Shown here in pieces: positions 25,063 to 33,704 of a DNA stretch of 64,000 nt. The DNA is from Flavobacteriales bacterium (GTDB lineage Bacteria > Bacteroidota > Bacteroidia > Flavobacteriales_F > PHOS-HE28). Under the pieces are notes generated by a model, which saw nothing but the letters and a program-made list of their open reading frames with translations, did not search any database and was not told the origin of the DNA. The stretch is from assembly GCA_016719225.1 (NCBI GenBank), contig JADKAN010000004.1:248001-312000 (forward strand), in the 5' to 3' direction. The position numbers were made by a program, and so were the translations under genes. Each line of letters begins with the position of its first letter. The first letter of the stretch is position 1.

Positions 25063-26271
25063 CTACTTGAACGCCGCCAAACCTGTCACCTCGTGGCCAG
25101 TGATCAGCAGGTGGATATCCTGCGTGCCTTCGTAGGTCACCACGCTTTCGAGGTTCATCATGTGGCGCATGATGGGGTACTCGTTGGTGATGCCCATGCC
25201 GCCCAGGATCTGGCGCGCTTCGCGGGCCACATTCAGGGCGAGCTGTACGTTATTGCGCTTTGCCATGCTGATCTGCGCGGTGGTGGCGCGGTCCTCATTC
25301 TTCAGGATGCCCAAGCGCCAGGTGAGGAGTTGCGCCTTGGTGATCTCCGTGATCATCTCTGCGAGCTTCTTTTGCGTGAGCTGGAACTGTCCGATCGGCT
25401 TGCCGAACTGGATGCGTTCCTTGCTGTAGCGCAGCGCGGTGTCGTAGCATTCCATGGCCACCCCGATGGTGCCCCAAGAGATGCCGTAACGCGCGCTGTC
25501 CAGGCAGCCGAGTGGAGCACCAAGCCCGCTCTTGTTGGGCAGCAGGTTGGCTTTTGGAACTTTCACGTTGTCGAATACAAGCTCACCGGTCGGGCTGGCA
25601 CGCAAGGAGAGTTTGCCATGCGTGGTCGGCGTGGTGAAGCCTTCCATGCCGCGCTCAACAACGAGCCCGTGTATGCGGCCTTCGGCGTTCTCGGCCTTCG
25701 CCCACACCACTGCGATGTCCGCGATGGGGCTGTTGCTGATCCACATCTTGGCACCGTTCAGCAGGTAGTGATCACCCTTGTCCTGGAATGTGGTGACCAT
25801 ACCGCTGGGATTGCTGCCGTGATCCGGCTCGGTGAGGCCGAAGCAGCCGATCATCTTGCCGGATGCGAGCTTGGGCAGCCACTTCATGCGCTGCTCTTCG
25901 TTGCCATATTTCCAGATCGGGTACATCACCAAACTGCCTTGCACGCTGCACAGGCTGCGTAGGCCGCTATCCACGCGTTCGATCTCCTGCATGATCAGGC
26001 CGTAGCTGATCTGGTCAAGGCCCATGCCGCCGTATTCGACAGGAATGTTGGGGCCGAATGCACCGATCTCCGCCAAGCCGGGAATGATCTCCGGATGGAA
26101 CTCTGCCTTCTCGAAGCTCTCTTCGATAATGGGCTTGATGTGCTTGCTGACGTACTTGCGCGTGGTATCGCGGATCAACTTGTGCTCCTCCGTCAGCAGC
26201 TCATCCATCAAATAATGGTCGTGCGCTTGGTAGAGGTCAGTGGCGTTGCGTGGGGCTGCTTTTGCGTTCAT
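25063..26271 (-). CDS. Acyl-CoA dehydrogenase, glutaryl-CoA dehydrogenase type
   Basis: 402 residues from the ATG at 26271. Signature stretches are CFGLTEPDHGSNPSG (FAD and substrate), KMWISNSPIADIAVVWA, YSKERIQFGKPIGQFQ, QILGGMGITNEYPI and TYEGTQDIHLLI, whose Glu (about 381) is the catalytic base. SARYGISWGTIGVA and RSLCSVQGSLVM match glutaryl-CoA dehydrogenases, which also decarboxylate to crotonyl-CoA in lysine and tryptophan breakdown; the exact substrate is inferred. A longer upstream frame lacks family resemblance. Confidence 0.88.
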   Translation of the reverse strand: MNAKAAPRNATDLYQAHDHYLMDELLTEEHKLIRDTTRKYVSKHIKPIIEESFEKAEFHPEIIPGLAEIGAFGPNIPVEYGGMGLDQISYGLIMQEIERVDSGLRSLCSVQGSLVMYPIWKYGNEEQRMKWLPKLASGKMIGCFGLTEPDHGSNPSGMVTTFQDKGDHYLLNGAKMWISNSPIADIAVVWAKAENAEGRIHGLVVERGMEGFTTPTTHGKLSLRASPTGELVFDNVKVPKANLLPNKSGLGAPLGCLDSARYGISWGTIGVAMECYDTALRYSKERIQFGKPIGQFQLTQKKLAEMITEITKAQLLTWRLGILKNEDRATTAQISMAKRNNVQLALNVAREARQILGGMGITNEYPIMRHMMNLESVVTYEGTQDIHLLITGHEVTGLAAFK

Positions 26272-26394
26272 CGAAGGAGGGAGGTAAGGTGTTGCACCAA
26301 TAGGCGCGGAGGAGGGGAATGATAGGAGACCGCTGGCGACCGCACCGAAAGGGGCCGCGAAATTAGGGAACCTCCGCAAGCTGCCGTGCGGAAT

Positions 26395-26402
26395 TACTTT
26401 CG
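26395..26402 (+). promoter_or_regulatory. -7 promoter element of the DUF4271-hemD-rnpA cluster
   Basis: TACTTTCG lies seven bases before the ATG at 26410, identical to the boxes before the aldehyde dehydrogenase and PPK1 genes. No clear TTG at the expected spacing. It supports 26410 as the start rather than the earlier GTG at 26386, and a leaderless message. Confidence 0.45.
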
Positions 26403-26409
26403 TGCCCCG

Positions 26410-27096
26410 ATGGACCAGTTGCGCGCAATAGACCCACTTGGGGCAGGTTGGATGGCCGGCGTGGTGCTGTTGGCCTGTGCCGCGCTGGCTTGGGTGAACC
26501 TCACAGCACCACGGCAATGGGGAGTGCTGTTGCACTCCTTTGCTTCGGTCCGCTTAGGCAAACAGCGGGTACGTGCCGAGTTGGACCTGGGCGACCGGAA
26601 CCTGGCTTTGCTGATGCTCACCGCTATTTTATTGATCGGTCTGTTCGCCTATGAGGTCGCTTTTTTCAGGGGTTGGGGTGCACCGGGTCTGCCAGCCTTT
26701 GGCATGATACTGCTCGTAACCGCCTTGGCACTGGTGGCCCAAATGGTGCTGTTGCGTACCATCGGGTTCTTGGCCGGCGATGATGGCGGGCTGGAGGAAT
26801 ACCTGCGCACCATGGTGGTGCTCAACGTATGTCTTGGACTGATCTTTTTGCCTTTATCCATCGCCATGGCATGGCCAGCGTTGGTAGCATGGCGCGTTCC
26901 TGTGTGCACAGTAGGCTTGCTCTTGGCTGCGGCGTTCCTCCTGTTCCGATGGGTAAGGGCGGTCGCGATCGGTATCGGACACGGCACGCCCGTCCGATAC
27001 GTTTTTATATACCTTTGCGCCGCCGAAGCGCTGCCACTGGCCCTTGCCATGCATTTCGCTGGCTTCCTGCCATCGGCATCTTCACCCACCCTTTAA
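26410..27096 (+). CDS. DUF4271 integral membrane protein
   Basis: 228 residues from the ATG at 26410. About six transmembrane helices are visible, for example LALLMLTAILLIGLFAYEVAF, FGMILLVTALALVAQMVLL and VCTVGLLLAAAFLLFRWV. The C-terminal HGTPVRYVFIYLCAAEALPLALA is the most conserved part of DUF4271. The family is restricted largely to Bacteroidota and is encoded just before hemD, as here. Its function is unknown; the position suggests a link with the cell envelope or haem synthesis. It shares the reading frame with the following hemD. Confidence 0.85.
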   Translation: MDQLRAIDPLGAGWMAGVVLLACAALAWVNLTAPRQWGVLLHSFASVRLGKQRVRAELDLGDRNLALLMLTAILLIGLFAYEVAFFRGWGAPGLPAFGMILLVTALALVAQMVLLRTIGFLAGDDGGLEEYLRTMVVLNVCLGLIFLPLSIAMAWPALVAWRVPVCTVGLLLAAAFLLFRWVRAVAIGIGHGTPVRYVFIYLCAAEALPLALAMHFAGFLPSASSPTL

Positions 27097-27108
27097 GCTG
27101 CGCGGAAA

Positions 27109-28029
27109 CTGAAGATCAAGAACATCCTTGTAACGCAGGCCGCCCCGGCGGATCCGCGTTCCCCTTATTTCGACCTTGCCAATAAATTCGGTCTCAAGAT
27201 CGATTTCAAGCCTTTCATCAAGATCGAACCCGTGGCTGGCCAGGAGTTCCGGCAGGAGCGGATCAATGTGCTTGAACATAGTGCTGTGGTGCTGACCAGC
27301 CGCAATGCGGTGGATCATTTCTTCCGCATGTGCAAGGAACTGCGCATCACCGTGCCGGAATCCATGAAGTATTTCTGCGTGAGCGAAAGCGTCGCCTACT
27401 ATGTGCAGAAATACATTGTTTACCGCAAACGGAAGGTGTTCATCGGCAAGCAGACGTTCGAGGACCTGATGGATGTGATCAAGAAGCACAAAACAGAGCG
27501 CTTTCTTGTGCCGGGTTCCGATATACAGAAACAGGAGATCCCACGCTTGCTGGACAAGGCCGGCGTGAGGTATTCCAATGCTGTTTTTTATCGGACGGTG
27601 GCCAGCGACCTGAGCGCCATGGAGAATGTCCACTACGACATGCTGGTCTTCTTCAGCCCCGGTGGCATTGAAAGCTTGCGCAAGAATTTCCCGAAATACC
27701 AGCAAGGCGGAACCGTTATTGCCGCTTTTGGGCCCACTACAGTGAAGGCCGTGCGCGACGCTGGCCTGCGCTTGGATGTGGAAGCACCCTTGCCGGAAGC
27801 GCCATCCATGACCGGGGCCATTGAGCTGTACTTGAAGCGCGGCGCGAAAGCCGATGCAAAGGCCGGTACGCAAGCTGCCAAAGAAGCCAAGAAAGCTGTG
27901 AAAACGGAGGAGAAGGCTAAGCCAGTGGCGAAAAAGGCCGCCCCAAAGGCCGCCCCCAAAGCTGCTGCCAAGGCCAAGCCTGCACCGGCTGCCAAGCCGA
28001 AGGCGAAAAGTGCCAAGAAGCGTGGCTGA
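27109..28029 (+). CDS. hemD: Uroporphyrinogen-III synthase with Lys/Ala-rich tail, probable CTG start
   Basis: 306 residues if started at CTG 27109. The sequence from KIKNILVTQAAPADPRSPYF through KIDFKPFIKIEPV matches the N terminus of Bacteroidota HemD, so the GTG at 27232 is too late; no ATG, GTG or TTG lies between the DUF4271 stop (27094-27096) and 27232. The core includes VVLTSRNAVDHFF and VFFSPGGIESL, the two-domain HemD fold that closes and inverts ring D of hydroxymethylbilane. After residue 240 comes a 60-residue tail of Lys, Ala and Pro resembling histone H1. Such a tail is not part of the catalytic fold. Confidence 0.85.
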   Translation: MKIKNILVTQAAPADPRSPYFDLANKFGLKIDFKPFIKIEPVAGQEFRQERINVLEHSAVVLTSRNAVDHFFRMCKELRITVPESMKYFCVSESVAYYVQKYIVYRKRKVFIGKQTFEDLMDVIKKHKTERFLVPGSDIQKQEIPRLLDKAGVRYSNAVFYRTVASDLSAMENVHYDMLVFFSPGGIESLRKNFPKYQQGGTVIAAFGPTTVKAVRDAGLRLDVEAPLPEAPSMTGAIELYLKRGAKADAKAGTQAAKEAKKAVKTEEKAKPVAKKAAPKAAPKAAAKAKPAPAAKPKAKSAKKRG

Positions 28030-28034
28030 AGCCC

Positions 28035-28454
28035 ATGGCCATTGCAGCCGCGCAGCCCGGCATACGCGCGCGCTTCCGCAAGAACGAGCGACTTATCGGC
28101 CGCGACCGGCTGAAACTCGTCGCCACCACCGGACGTTCAGTCAAGGCGCATCCCTTCCGTTTGACGGGCCTGTTAATTCCCTTGGACACCAGCGCACCTG
28201 CACAAGTGGCCTTTGCCATCCCCAAGCGGCATATGAAGCTGGCCGTGCATCGCAACAGGCAGCGGAGGTTACTCCGCGAAACTTATCGGCTGAACAAGCA
28301 TCGCTGGTACGACGCGCTTCAAGCCGCCGGCGTGCAGTGCGCATGGTTGGTGGTCTTCCAAGGCGGGCCGCCATTGGGTTGGCCGGAAACACAGGAGAAA
28401 ATAACCGGTCTTTTCGACCGTTGGGTAAAGGAGCATGTCCGGCCTGATCGCTAA
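28035..28454 (+). CDS. rnpA: Ribonuclease P protein component
   Basis: 139 residues. The N terminus FRKNERLIGRDRLKLV resembles the start of the family (F-x-K-x-x-R), and KRHMKLAVHRNRQRRLLRETYRLNKH is the RNR signature helix that binds the RNase P RNA. It assists 5' maturation of tRNA. It begins 5 bases after hemD and overlaps yidD by 20 bases, the usual rnpA-yidD pairing. Confidence 0.93.
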   Translation: MAIAAAQPGIRARFRKNERLIGRDRLKLVATTGRSVKAHPFRLTGLLIPLDTSAPAQVAFAIPKRHMKLAVHRNRQRRLLRETYRLNKHRWYDALQAAGVQCAWLVVFQGGPPLGWPETQEKITGLFDRWVKEHVRPDR

Positions 28455-28656
28455 AGGAATGATCCTTCTGGTCCGCGTTTATCAAGGCGCTATTTCCCCT
28501 TTGTTGCCGGGCAGTTGCCGCTACACGCCAACGTGCAGTGAATACAGCGCGCAGGCGTTGGCGAAGTACGGCGCATGGCGCGGCGGCATCCTCACCTTGA
28601 AGCGCTTCCTATCTTGCAATCCCTGGGGCGGCCATGGCCACGACCCCGTCCCTTAG
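28435..28656 (+). CDS. yidD: Membrane protein insertion efficiency factor YidD
   Basis: 73 residues. The family core is intact: LVRVYQGAISPLLPGSCRYTP followed by CSEYSAQALAKYGAWRGG and RFLSCNPWGGHGHDPVP. It is a small inner-membrane-associated protein that helps the YidC insertase. It overlaps rnpA by 20 bases in another frame. Confidence 0.95.
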   Translation: MSGLIAKGMILLVRVYQGAISPLLPGSCRYTPTCSEYSAQALAKYGAWRGGILTLKRFLSCNPWGGHGHDPVP

Positions 28657-28667
28657 CAAATTCCCGC

Positions 28668-30338
28668 ATGAAAACGCATTTCCCCTCTTGGAAAACCATT
28701 GCCATTGCCTGCACCGTTACCGCTGCTGCCGGTTTCGGGCTGGCCGCTGGAGACAACTATTTCGAGGTGGGCAAGAACCTGGAGATCTTCAACGAACTCT
28801 ACAAGGACATCAACATCTACTACGTGGATGATGTGAACCCCGGCGAGCTGATCGATACCGGTATCGACGCCATGTTGGAGAGCCTTGATCCCTACACGCA
28901 GTACATCGCCGAGAGCGATCTCGAGGACTACCGCATCATGACCACCGGGCAGTACGGCGGCATCGGTGCGATGATCCGCAAGAAAGGAGAGGACGTGGTG
29001 ATCAGCGAGCCGTACGAGGAATATCCTGCCATGAAAAGCGGGATCCGCGCCGGCGACAAACTGCTCCAGATCGATGGCCGCTCCGTGAAGGGCATGGGCA
29101 CCGATGATGTCAGCAAGTTACTGAAAGGCCAGGCCGGCACAGCCGTGAGCGTTATGACCGAGCGGGATGGCGGTGCACCTTCCACACATTCACTGACCCG
29201 GGAGGAGATCAAGATCCCCGACGTACCGTATAAGGGAATGATCGACCCCGCGAATAAAGTGGGGTATATCAAGCTGAACAGCTTCACACAGACCGCCGGT
29301 CAGGAAGTGCGTACCGCCTTCAAGGAGCTAAAGGATCAAGGTGCCGAGAAAATGGTGCTGGACCTGCGTGGGAATGGTGGCGGGCTCTTGCGAGAGGCCA
29401 TCAACATCGTGAACATCTGGGTGCCGAAAGGGCAGACCGTGGTGGAGACAAAGGGCAAGATCAGCGAGTGGGACAAGACGTACAAGACACTCAGCGACCC
29501 ATTGGATGGAGAAATGCCACTGGTGGTGCTCGTTGATACCGGCTCAGCAAGCGCGAGCGAGATCGTGACCGGCGCCTTGCAGGACCTGGACCGCGCCGTG
29601 GTGGTGGGCAATCGCACCTATGGCAAAGGACTCGTGCAGCAAACGCGCGATCTGTTCTACAACAGCAAGCTGAAGGTGACCGTTGCGAAATACTACATCC
29701 CAAGTGGACGCTGCATCCAGAAAGTGGATTACGCCCACCACGATAGCACCGGCCATGCGGTGATCAAAGCCGATTCCACCATCCTCGCTTTCAAGACCGC
29801 GCATGGACGGCCTGTGTTCGACGGCCGTGGAATTTCACCGGACATCACCATCGACCGGCCGGAAATCCCCAAGGTTGTGTTCGGACTGTACACTTCGGAT
29901 ATCTTCTTCGACTTTGCCAACCAGTACCGCATGGAACATGATAGCATCGCTTCGCCGGACAAATTCGAGATCACCGACGCGATCTACGACCAATTCCTGG
30001 AATTCACCAAGGGCAAGCACTTCGAGTACCGCACGCAAAGCCAGGATGATCTGGATAAACTGGTGGCGGATGCCAAAAAGGAGCGCTATTATGAGGTTTC
30101 CAAAGATGCGATCGATGGCTTGCGCGCCAAGCTGAACCCCGACCGCAGCGAAGAACTCACGCGCTTCCGCGAGGACATCAGCGAAGTGCTGAAGGCCGAA
30201 TTGGTAACGCGCTATTACTTCCAGACGGGGAGGGCAGAAGCCATGCTCAGCTCCGATCCCGCTGTGAAAAAAGCGATCGCGGTGCTGAACGGAGCGACTT
30301 ACAAGGAAGTTTTGGACGGTACGTACAAGGCGAATTGA
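28668..30338 (+). CDS. S41 family C-terminal processing peptidase
   Basis: 556 residues from the ATG at 28668. A signal peptide or N-terminal anchor (SWKTIAIACTVTAAAGFGLAAG) is followed by a PDZ domain at about 75-160 (GGIGAMIRKKGEDVVISEP, GIRAGDKLLQIDG), then the protease core with the catalytic Ser in DTGSASASEIVTGAL and Lys in GNRTYGKGLVQ. A C-terminal helical extension of about 150 residues follows. It is a periplasmic Ser/Lys protease of the CtpA/Prc type that trims or degrades envelope proteins. It is the last gene of the DUF4271-hemD-rnpA-yidD cluster. Confidence 0.93.
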   Translation: MKTHFPSWKTIAIACTVTAAAGFGLAAGDNYFEVGKNLEIFNELYKDINIYYVDDVNPGELIDTGIDAMLESLDPYTQYIAESDLEDYRIMTTGQYGGIGAMIRKKGEDVVISEPYEEYPAMKSGIRAGDKLLQIDGRSVKGMGTDDVSKLLKGQAGTAVSVMTERDGGAPSTHSLTREEIKIPDVPYKGMIDPANKVGYIKLNSFTQTAGQEVRTAFKELKDQGAEKMVLDLRGNGGGLLREAINIVNIWVPKGQTVVETKGKISEWDKTYKTLSDPLDGEMPLVVLVDTGSASASEIVTGALQDLDRAVVVGNRTYGKGLVQQTRDLFYNSKLKVTVAKYYIPSGRCIQKVDYAHHDSTGHAVIKADSTILAFKTAHGRPVFDGRGISPDITIDRPEIPKVVFGLYTSDIFFDFANQYRMEHDSIASPDKFEITDAIYDQFLEFTKGKHFEYRTQSQDDLDKLVADAKKERYYEVSKDAIDGLRAKLNPDRSEELTRFREDISEVLKAELVTRYYFQTGRAEAMLSSDPAVKKAIAVLNGATYKEVLDGTYKAN

Positions 30339-30359
30339 TCGCTCGCCGGAACTACCCGG

Positions 30360-31952
30360 ATGCGGACCCTTGACCTACGCAGTACCGGCCCGCATCGCGC
30401 CGTCCACTTAGGCGCGTTAGCCTTGTCGCTGGTGGCATTGCCATGGTCCGAATTCCTGCTGAGCCTGGCCCAGATCATACTGTTGGTGAATTGGCTTTGG
30501 GAAGGCGTTGCGCAGCGCGATCTTGGAGGGCGTTTCAAACGGGGCTTCACCACGCCGGAAAGTGCGGTGTTCCTTTCGTTCTTCGGTCTGCACGTACTTG
30601 GGCTGTTTTGGACCACGGACCTGAAATGGGGTTCCGATCTATGCCGCATCCTCTTGCCGGTCCTGGTCTTCGGCCTTGTGCTTGCCACTTCGCGGAAATT
30701 GAACGCTCAACAACTGCGCGACCTGCTGCTGCTGGGTGCATGGAGCGCGACCGCCAGCACCATCTCCTGCTTGGCCATGCGCTACGGAGCACTGGCTACA
30801 GGCGAGTACCGCGAACTTTCACCTTTCATCAGCCACATCCGGTTGTCGTTGATGTTGTGCATGGCCATCGCCGTTTTCATCGTGTATTGGCCCAAAGGCT
30901 GGTTGCTCCGTGCCTCTCATTTGGCGGCGATCCTGCTCTGCCTGTTTTTTCTGGACCAATTGAGCAGTTTGATCGCCTTGCCGGTGCTCGCCGTGCTGGC
31001 GGTTTTCCTATTATGGCGTAAGGCCAGGCATAGAGATAAAAGCATTCAATGGGCAGCGGTCGGGCTGGTGATCGCCGGCCTTGCAGCCAGTGTTGGCTAC
31101 GTGCGTTCTTGCGTGAAGGACTACCTGCATGCCGATCCAACGGACCTACAGCATCTGGACGTGGCCAGCGCCGGTGGCGAAGTGTATTACCACGATCTGC
31201 GGGACCCACAGCGCGAGAACGGACACTATGTGTGGGTGAATGTGGCGGACAAGGAACTACAACGCGGTTGGGACCGGATGAGCGAATTGCCTTGGGCCGG
31301 GAAGGATCAACTCGGGCAGCCGTTGCGTGGCACCTTGGTGCGCTACCTCGCGAGCCTTGGTGTGCGGAAGGATTCCACGGGCCTTGCGCAGTTGAAGCCT
31401 GAGGATGTGCGGCGCATCGAAAGCGGTATGACCAGTGTGGTGGAAGGCCGCCAAGGTGCCATGCGCGCGCGCATTGAACAAGTGCTGTACGAGCTGGAAA
31501 CCTACCGCAACAGTGGCGACCCCAGCGGTCACTCTGTCACCATGCGCATGGAGTTCCAGCGCACCGGGTTTGGCTTGGCGAAGCAGCATTGGCTTACGGG
31601 TGTGGGTACCGGCGATACCCAACTTGCATTCAACAGGGCTTATGCCGCTGCGCACAGCCCTCTCGCACCCCAGTGGCGGCTGCGGGCGCACAACGAATAC
31701 CTCACTCTCTGCATCAGCTTCGGTGTGTTCGGCCTGCTCTGGAGCTTGTTCAGTTGGGGATGGCCGGCCTGGCGAACGGATGCATTCCGAAACCCGCTTT
31801 TCATCGCGTGGGGCATCATCTTCTTGCTCTCCTGCTTCAGCGAGGACACGATCGAGACGCAGATGGGCGCCACGTTCTTCGCCCTGTATTACGCACTGTT
31901 CGTATTCGCTGCACCGACTACTGCGGCAATAGCTCCAGCACGCGCGCGATAG
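30360..31952 (+). CDS. O-antigen ligase family membrane protein
   Basis: 530 residues. At least ten hydrophobic helices, with a long periplasmic loop of about 200 residues (roughly 230-430). Near the C-terminal end of that loop is RAHNEYLTLCISFG, the His-Asn motif of the WaaL/O-antigen ligase (Wzy_C) family. It joins sugar polymers to lipid A core or polymerises them. It starts 22 bases after the S41 protease and its 3' end overlaps the convergent glycosyltransferase gene by 35 bases. Confidence 0.85.
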   Translation: MRTLDLRSTGPHRAVHLGALALSLVALPWSEFLLSLAQIILLVNWLWEGVAQRDLGGRFKRGFTTPESAVFLSFFGLHVLGLFWTTDLKWGSDLCRILLPVLVFGLVLATSRKLNAQQLRDLLLLGAWSATASTISCLAMRYGALATGEYRELSPFISHIRLSLMLCMAIAVFIVYWPKGWLLRASHLAAILLCLFFLDQLSSLIALPVLAVLAVFLLWRKARHRDKSIQWAAVGLVIAGLAASVGYVRSCVKDYLHADPTDLQHLDVASAGGEVYYHDLRDPQRENGHYVWVNVADKELQRGWDRMSELPWAGKDQLGQPLRGTLVRYLASLGVRKDSTGLAQLKPEDVRRIESGMTSVVEGRQGAMRARIEQVLYELETYRNSGDPSGHSVTMRMEFQRTGFGLAKQHWLTGVGTGDTQLAFNRAYAAAHSPLAPQWRLRAHNEYLTLCISFGVFGLLWSLFSWGWPAWRTDAFRNPLFIAWGIIFLLSCFSEDTIETQMGATFFALYYALFVFAAPTTAAIAPARAR

Positions 31953-32910
31953 GGATCCGCGTGATGCAATCACAAGGTTGGCCGCGCTTGCATTGCGGGC
32001 AATCCGGATCCTGCACCAGCACACGTGCATCCGGACCCAACGGTGCCCAGCGGCCGGGATGCAAGGGCCTGCGCATGTTGAACAACCCGACGGTACGGAT
32101 GCCCGACGCTGCTGCGATGTGCAACGGTCCTGTGCTGGCTGCAACGAGCGCGTCCACTTGGCCGATCAACGCCATTAGCTGTTCCAGAGAAAGGGCCCCA
32201 CCGGTGTCGGTGACGTGGGGAAGGTCCACCGGCAGGGCGCTGCGGTAAACCTCGGCTTCGGCTTGGGTGCCCGTTAGCAGGATGTGGTAGCGTGCCGGGT
32301 CCATGGCACGGATCAGATCACCGAAGTTCGCCAGGCCCCAGGCCGCACCGGTCACCTTCAAAGGATGCAGGATCACGTTGATCCGGTCCGGCATCAACAA
32401 GTGGCGCACCGCAACATCCGCTTGCGGCAGGTGAAGCCCCATCAGCGGCGCAAGCGTTTGTAACTCCGGCACTACCATGCCGAAGGGGGCCAGCAACTTG
32501 AAATTCAACTGCGCCTCGTGCAGGTCGCTGTTCTTGCGGCTAAAATCGATGCGCCTGTTGCACGTGGTCCAATGCCACGACCGGTGGCTGGTGCCGATAC
32601 GCAATGGAATGCCCGCCTGTTTGGCCCAGTTCGCAACATCCCGCTGCGGGAAGACATGAATGATCGTATCGGCTCCCACCTTTTTCAAATGCTCCGGTGC
32701 ATCTGTTCCGGCTGCTTGAAGGTCTTCCAGCGCGAGGGTGCCGTCCACGTGCGTGCAATGTCGCCACAACGGTTCCGTGTAGCGTTTCACCAAGGCGATG
32801 ATGCGCGTGCCGGGCGATCGTGCCTTGATCGCGCCCGCCAGGGGTAACGTCAACACCGCGTCGCCCAAGTTGTCGGGACGGCTCAGGATGATCGTGCCCG
32901 GAATGTTCAT
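31918..32910 (-). CDS. Glycosyltransferase family 9 (heptosyltransferase-like)
   Basis: 330 residues. The N terminus TIILSRPDNLGDAVLTLPLAGAI is typical of GT9, and the C-terminal nucleotide-sugar site reads STGPLHIAAASGIRTVGLFN. After that a Cys-rich segment CPQCKRGQPCDC may bind a metal. The family adds heptose or related sugars to lipopolysaccharide core in the cytosol. It overlaps the family 2 glycosyltransferase gene by 4 bases (ATGA), and its end overlaps the O-antigen ligase, so all three probably serve surface-polysaccharide assembly. Confidence 0.9.
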   Translation of the reverse strand: MNIPGTIILSRPDNLGDAVLTLPLAGAIKARSPGTRIIALVKRYTEPLWRHCTHVDGTLALEDLQAAGTDAPEHLKKVGADTIIHVFPQRDVANWAKQAGIPLRIGTSHRSWHWTTCNRRIDFSRKNSDLHEAQLNFKLLAPFGMVVPELQTLAPLMGLHLPQADVAVRHLLMPDRINVILHPLKVTGAAWGLANFGDLIRAMDPARYHILLTGTQAEAEVYRSALPVDLPHVTDTGGALSLEQLMALIGQVDALVAASTGPLHIAAASGIRTVGLFNMRRPLHPGRWAPLGPDARVLVQDPDCPQCKRGQPCDCITRIPIARVLELLPQ

Positions 32911-33665
32911 GCCCCTTCACGCCACAGCTGTTCCAACTTGGCGTATTTCAAAAAAGTGGCGTGCGCACTGATGCGTGCGATGACGAAACCGTGATAGCCA
33001 TCAAGGAACCCGCCCCGGAAAATATAATCGCCGATGAATTTCGCCACAGGGCTCACGAGCAATTTCGTCCAACTTGCACGCTTTCCTTGGGCGTGAAGGG
33101 CGCGCGATGAAATGTCCGTGAAGTAGTTCACTTGGCGCAAATGGTCAGTGATGGAATGATAGCTGTAGTGAAGCAGGTCGCCTGTCAACTTTTCGATCCG
33201 TGTGCCGGGGTCCAGTTCGTAACGGTCGTGCGGGTTGGTGCCGCCCCAACGGCCTTTCCGGCTGTCCCACAAGCGCAGTTTGATGTCCGGGTACCAACCG
33301 CCATGCTTCACCCACGTGCCGCAATAGTTGGTGAGCCGTGCCATGGCGTAGCCATCGGCGAGCTGTGTTCCCGCCTTCACTTTCTTGATCGCCTCCATCA
33401 GCGTTGGATCCAAGGCTTCGTCGGCATCCAAGGACAACACCCATGGATATTTCGCCTGCGTGATGGCCCAATTCTTCTGTTCGATATGGCCTTCGAACGC
33501 ATGCTGCACGAAACGCGCGCCGTGTTCCCGCACGATCTTTTCCGTGGCGTCGGTGCTGAAGGAATCCACTACTACGATGTCGTCCGCCACTTCTTTTACC
33601 GAAGCCAGACAGCGCGCAATGTTGCGTTCCTCGTTGAAGGTGATGATGACGACGGAGAGTTCCAA
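32907..33665 (-). CDS. Glycosyltransferase family 2 (KdtX/WaaE-like)
   Basis: 252 residues. The N terminus LSVVIITFNEERNIARCLASV is the GT-A fold start; VVVDSFSTDAT and SLDADEALDP carry the DxD metal site. The following TNYCGTWVKHGGWYPDIKLRLW is typical of the lipopolysaccharide core beta-1,4-glucosyltransferase branch. It is cytosolic and membrane-associated. It precedes and overlaps the GT9 gene by 4 bases. Confidence 0.92.
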   Translation of the reverse strand: MELSVVIITFNEERNIARCLASVKEVADDIVVVDSFSTDATEKIVREHGARFVQHAFEGHIEQKNWAITQAKYPWVLSLDADEALDPTLMEAIKKVKAGTQLADGYAMARLTNYCGTWVKHGGWYPDIKLRLWDSRKGRWGGTNPHDRYELDPGTRIEKLTGDLLHYSYHSITDHLRQVNYFTDISSRALHAQGKRASWTKLLVSPVAKFIGDYIFRGGFLDGYHGFVIARISAHATFLKYAKLEQLWREGA

Positions 33666-33704
33666 CGCGCCGAAGGTAGCGGGGCGGATGACGCTAATGG
33701 CAGA

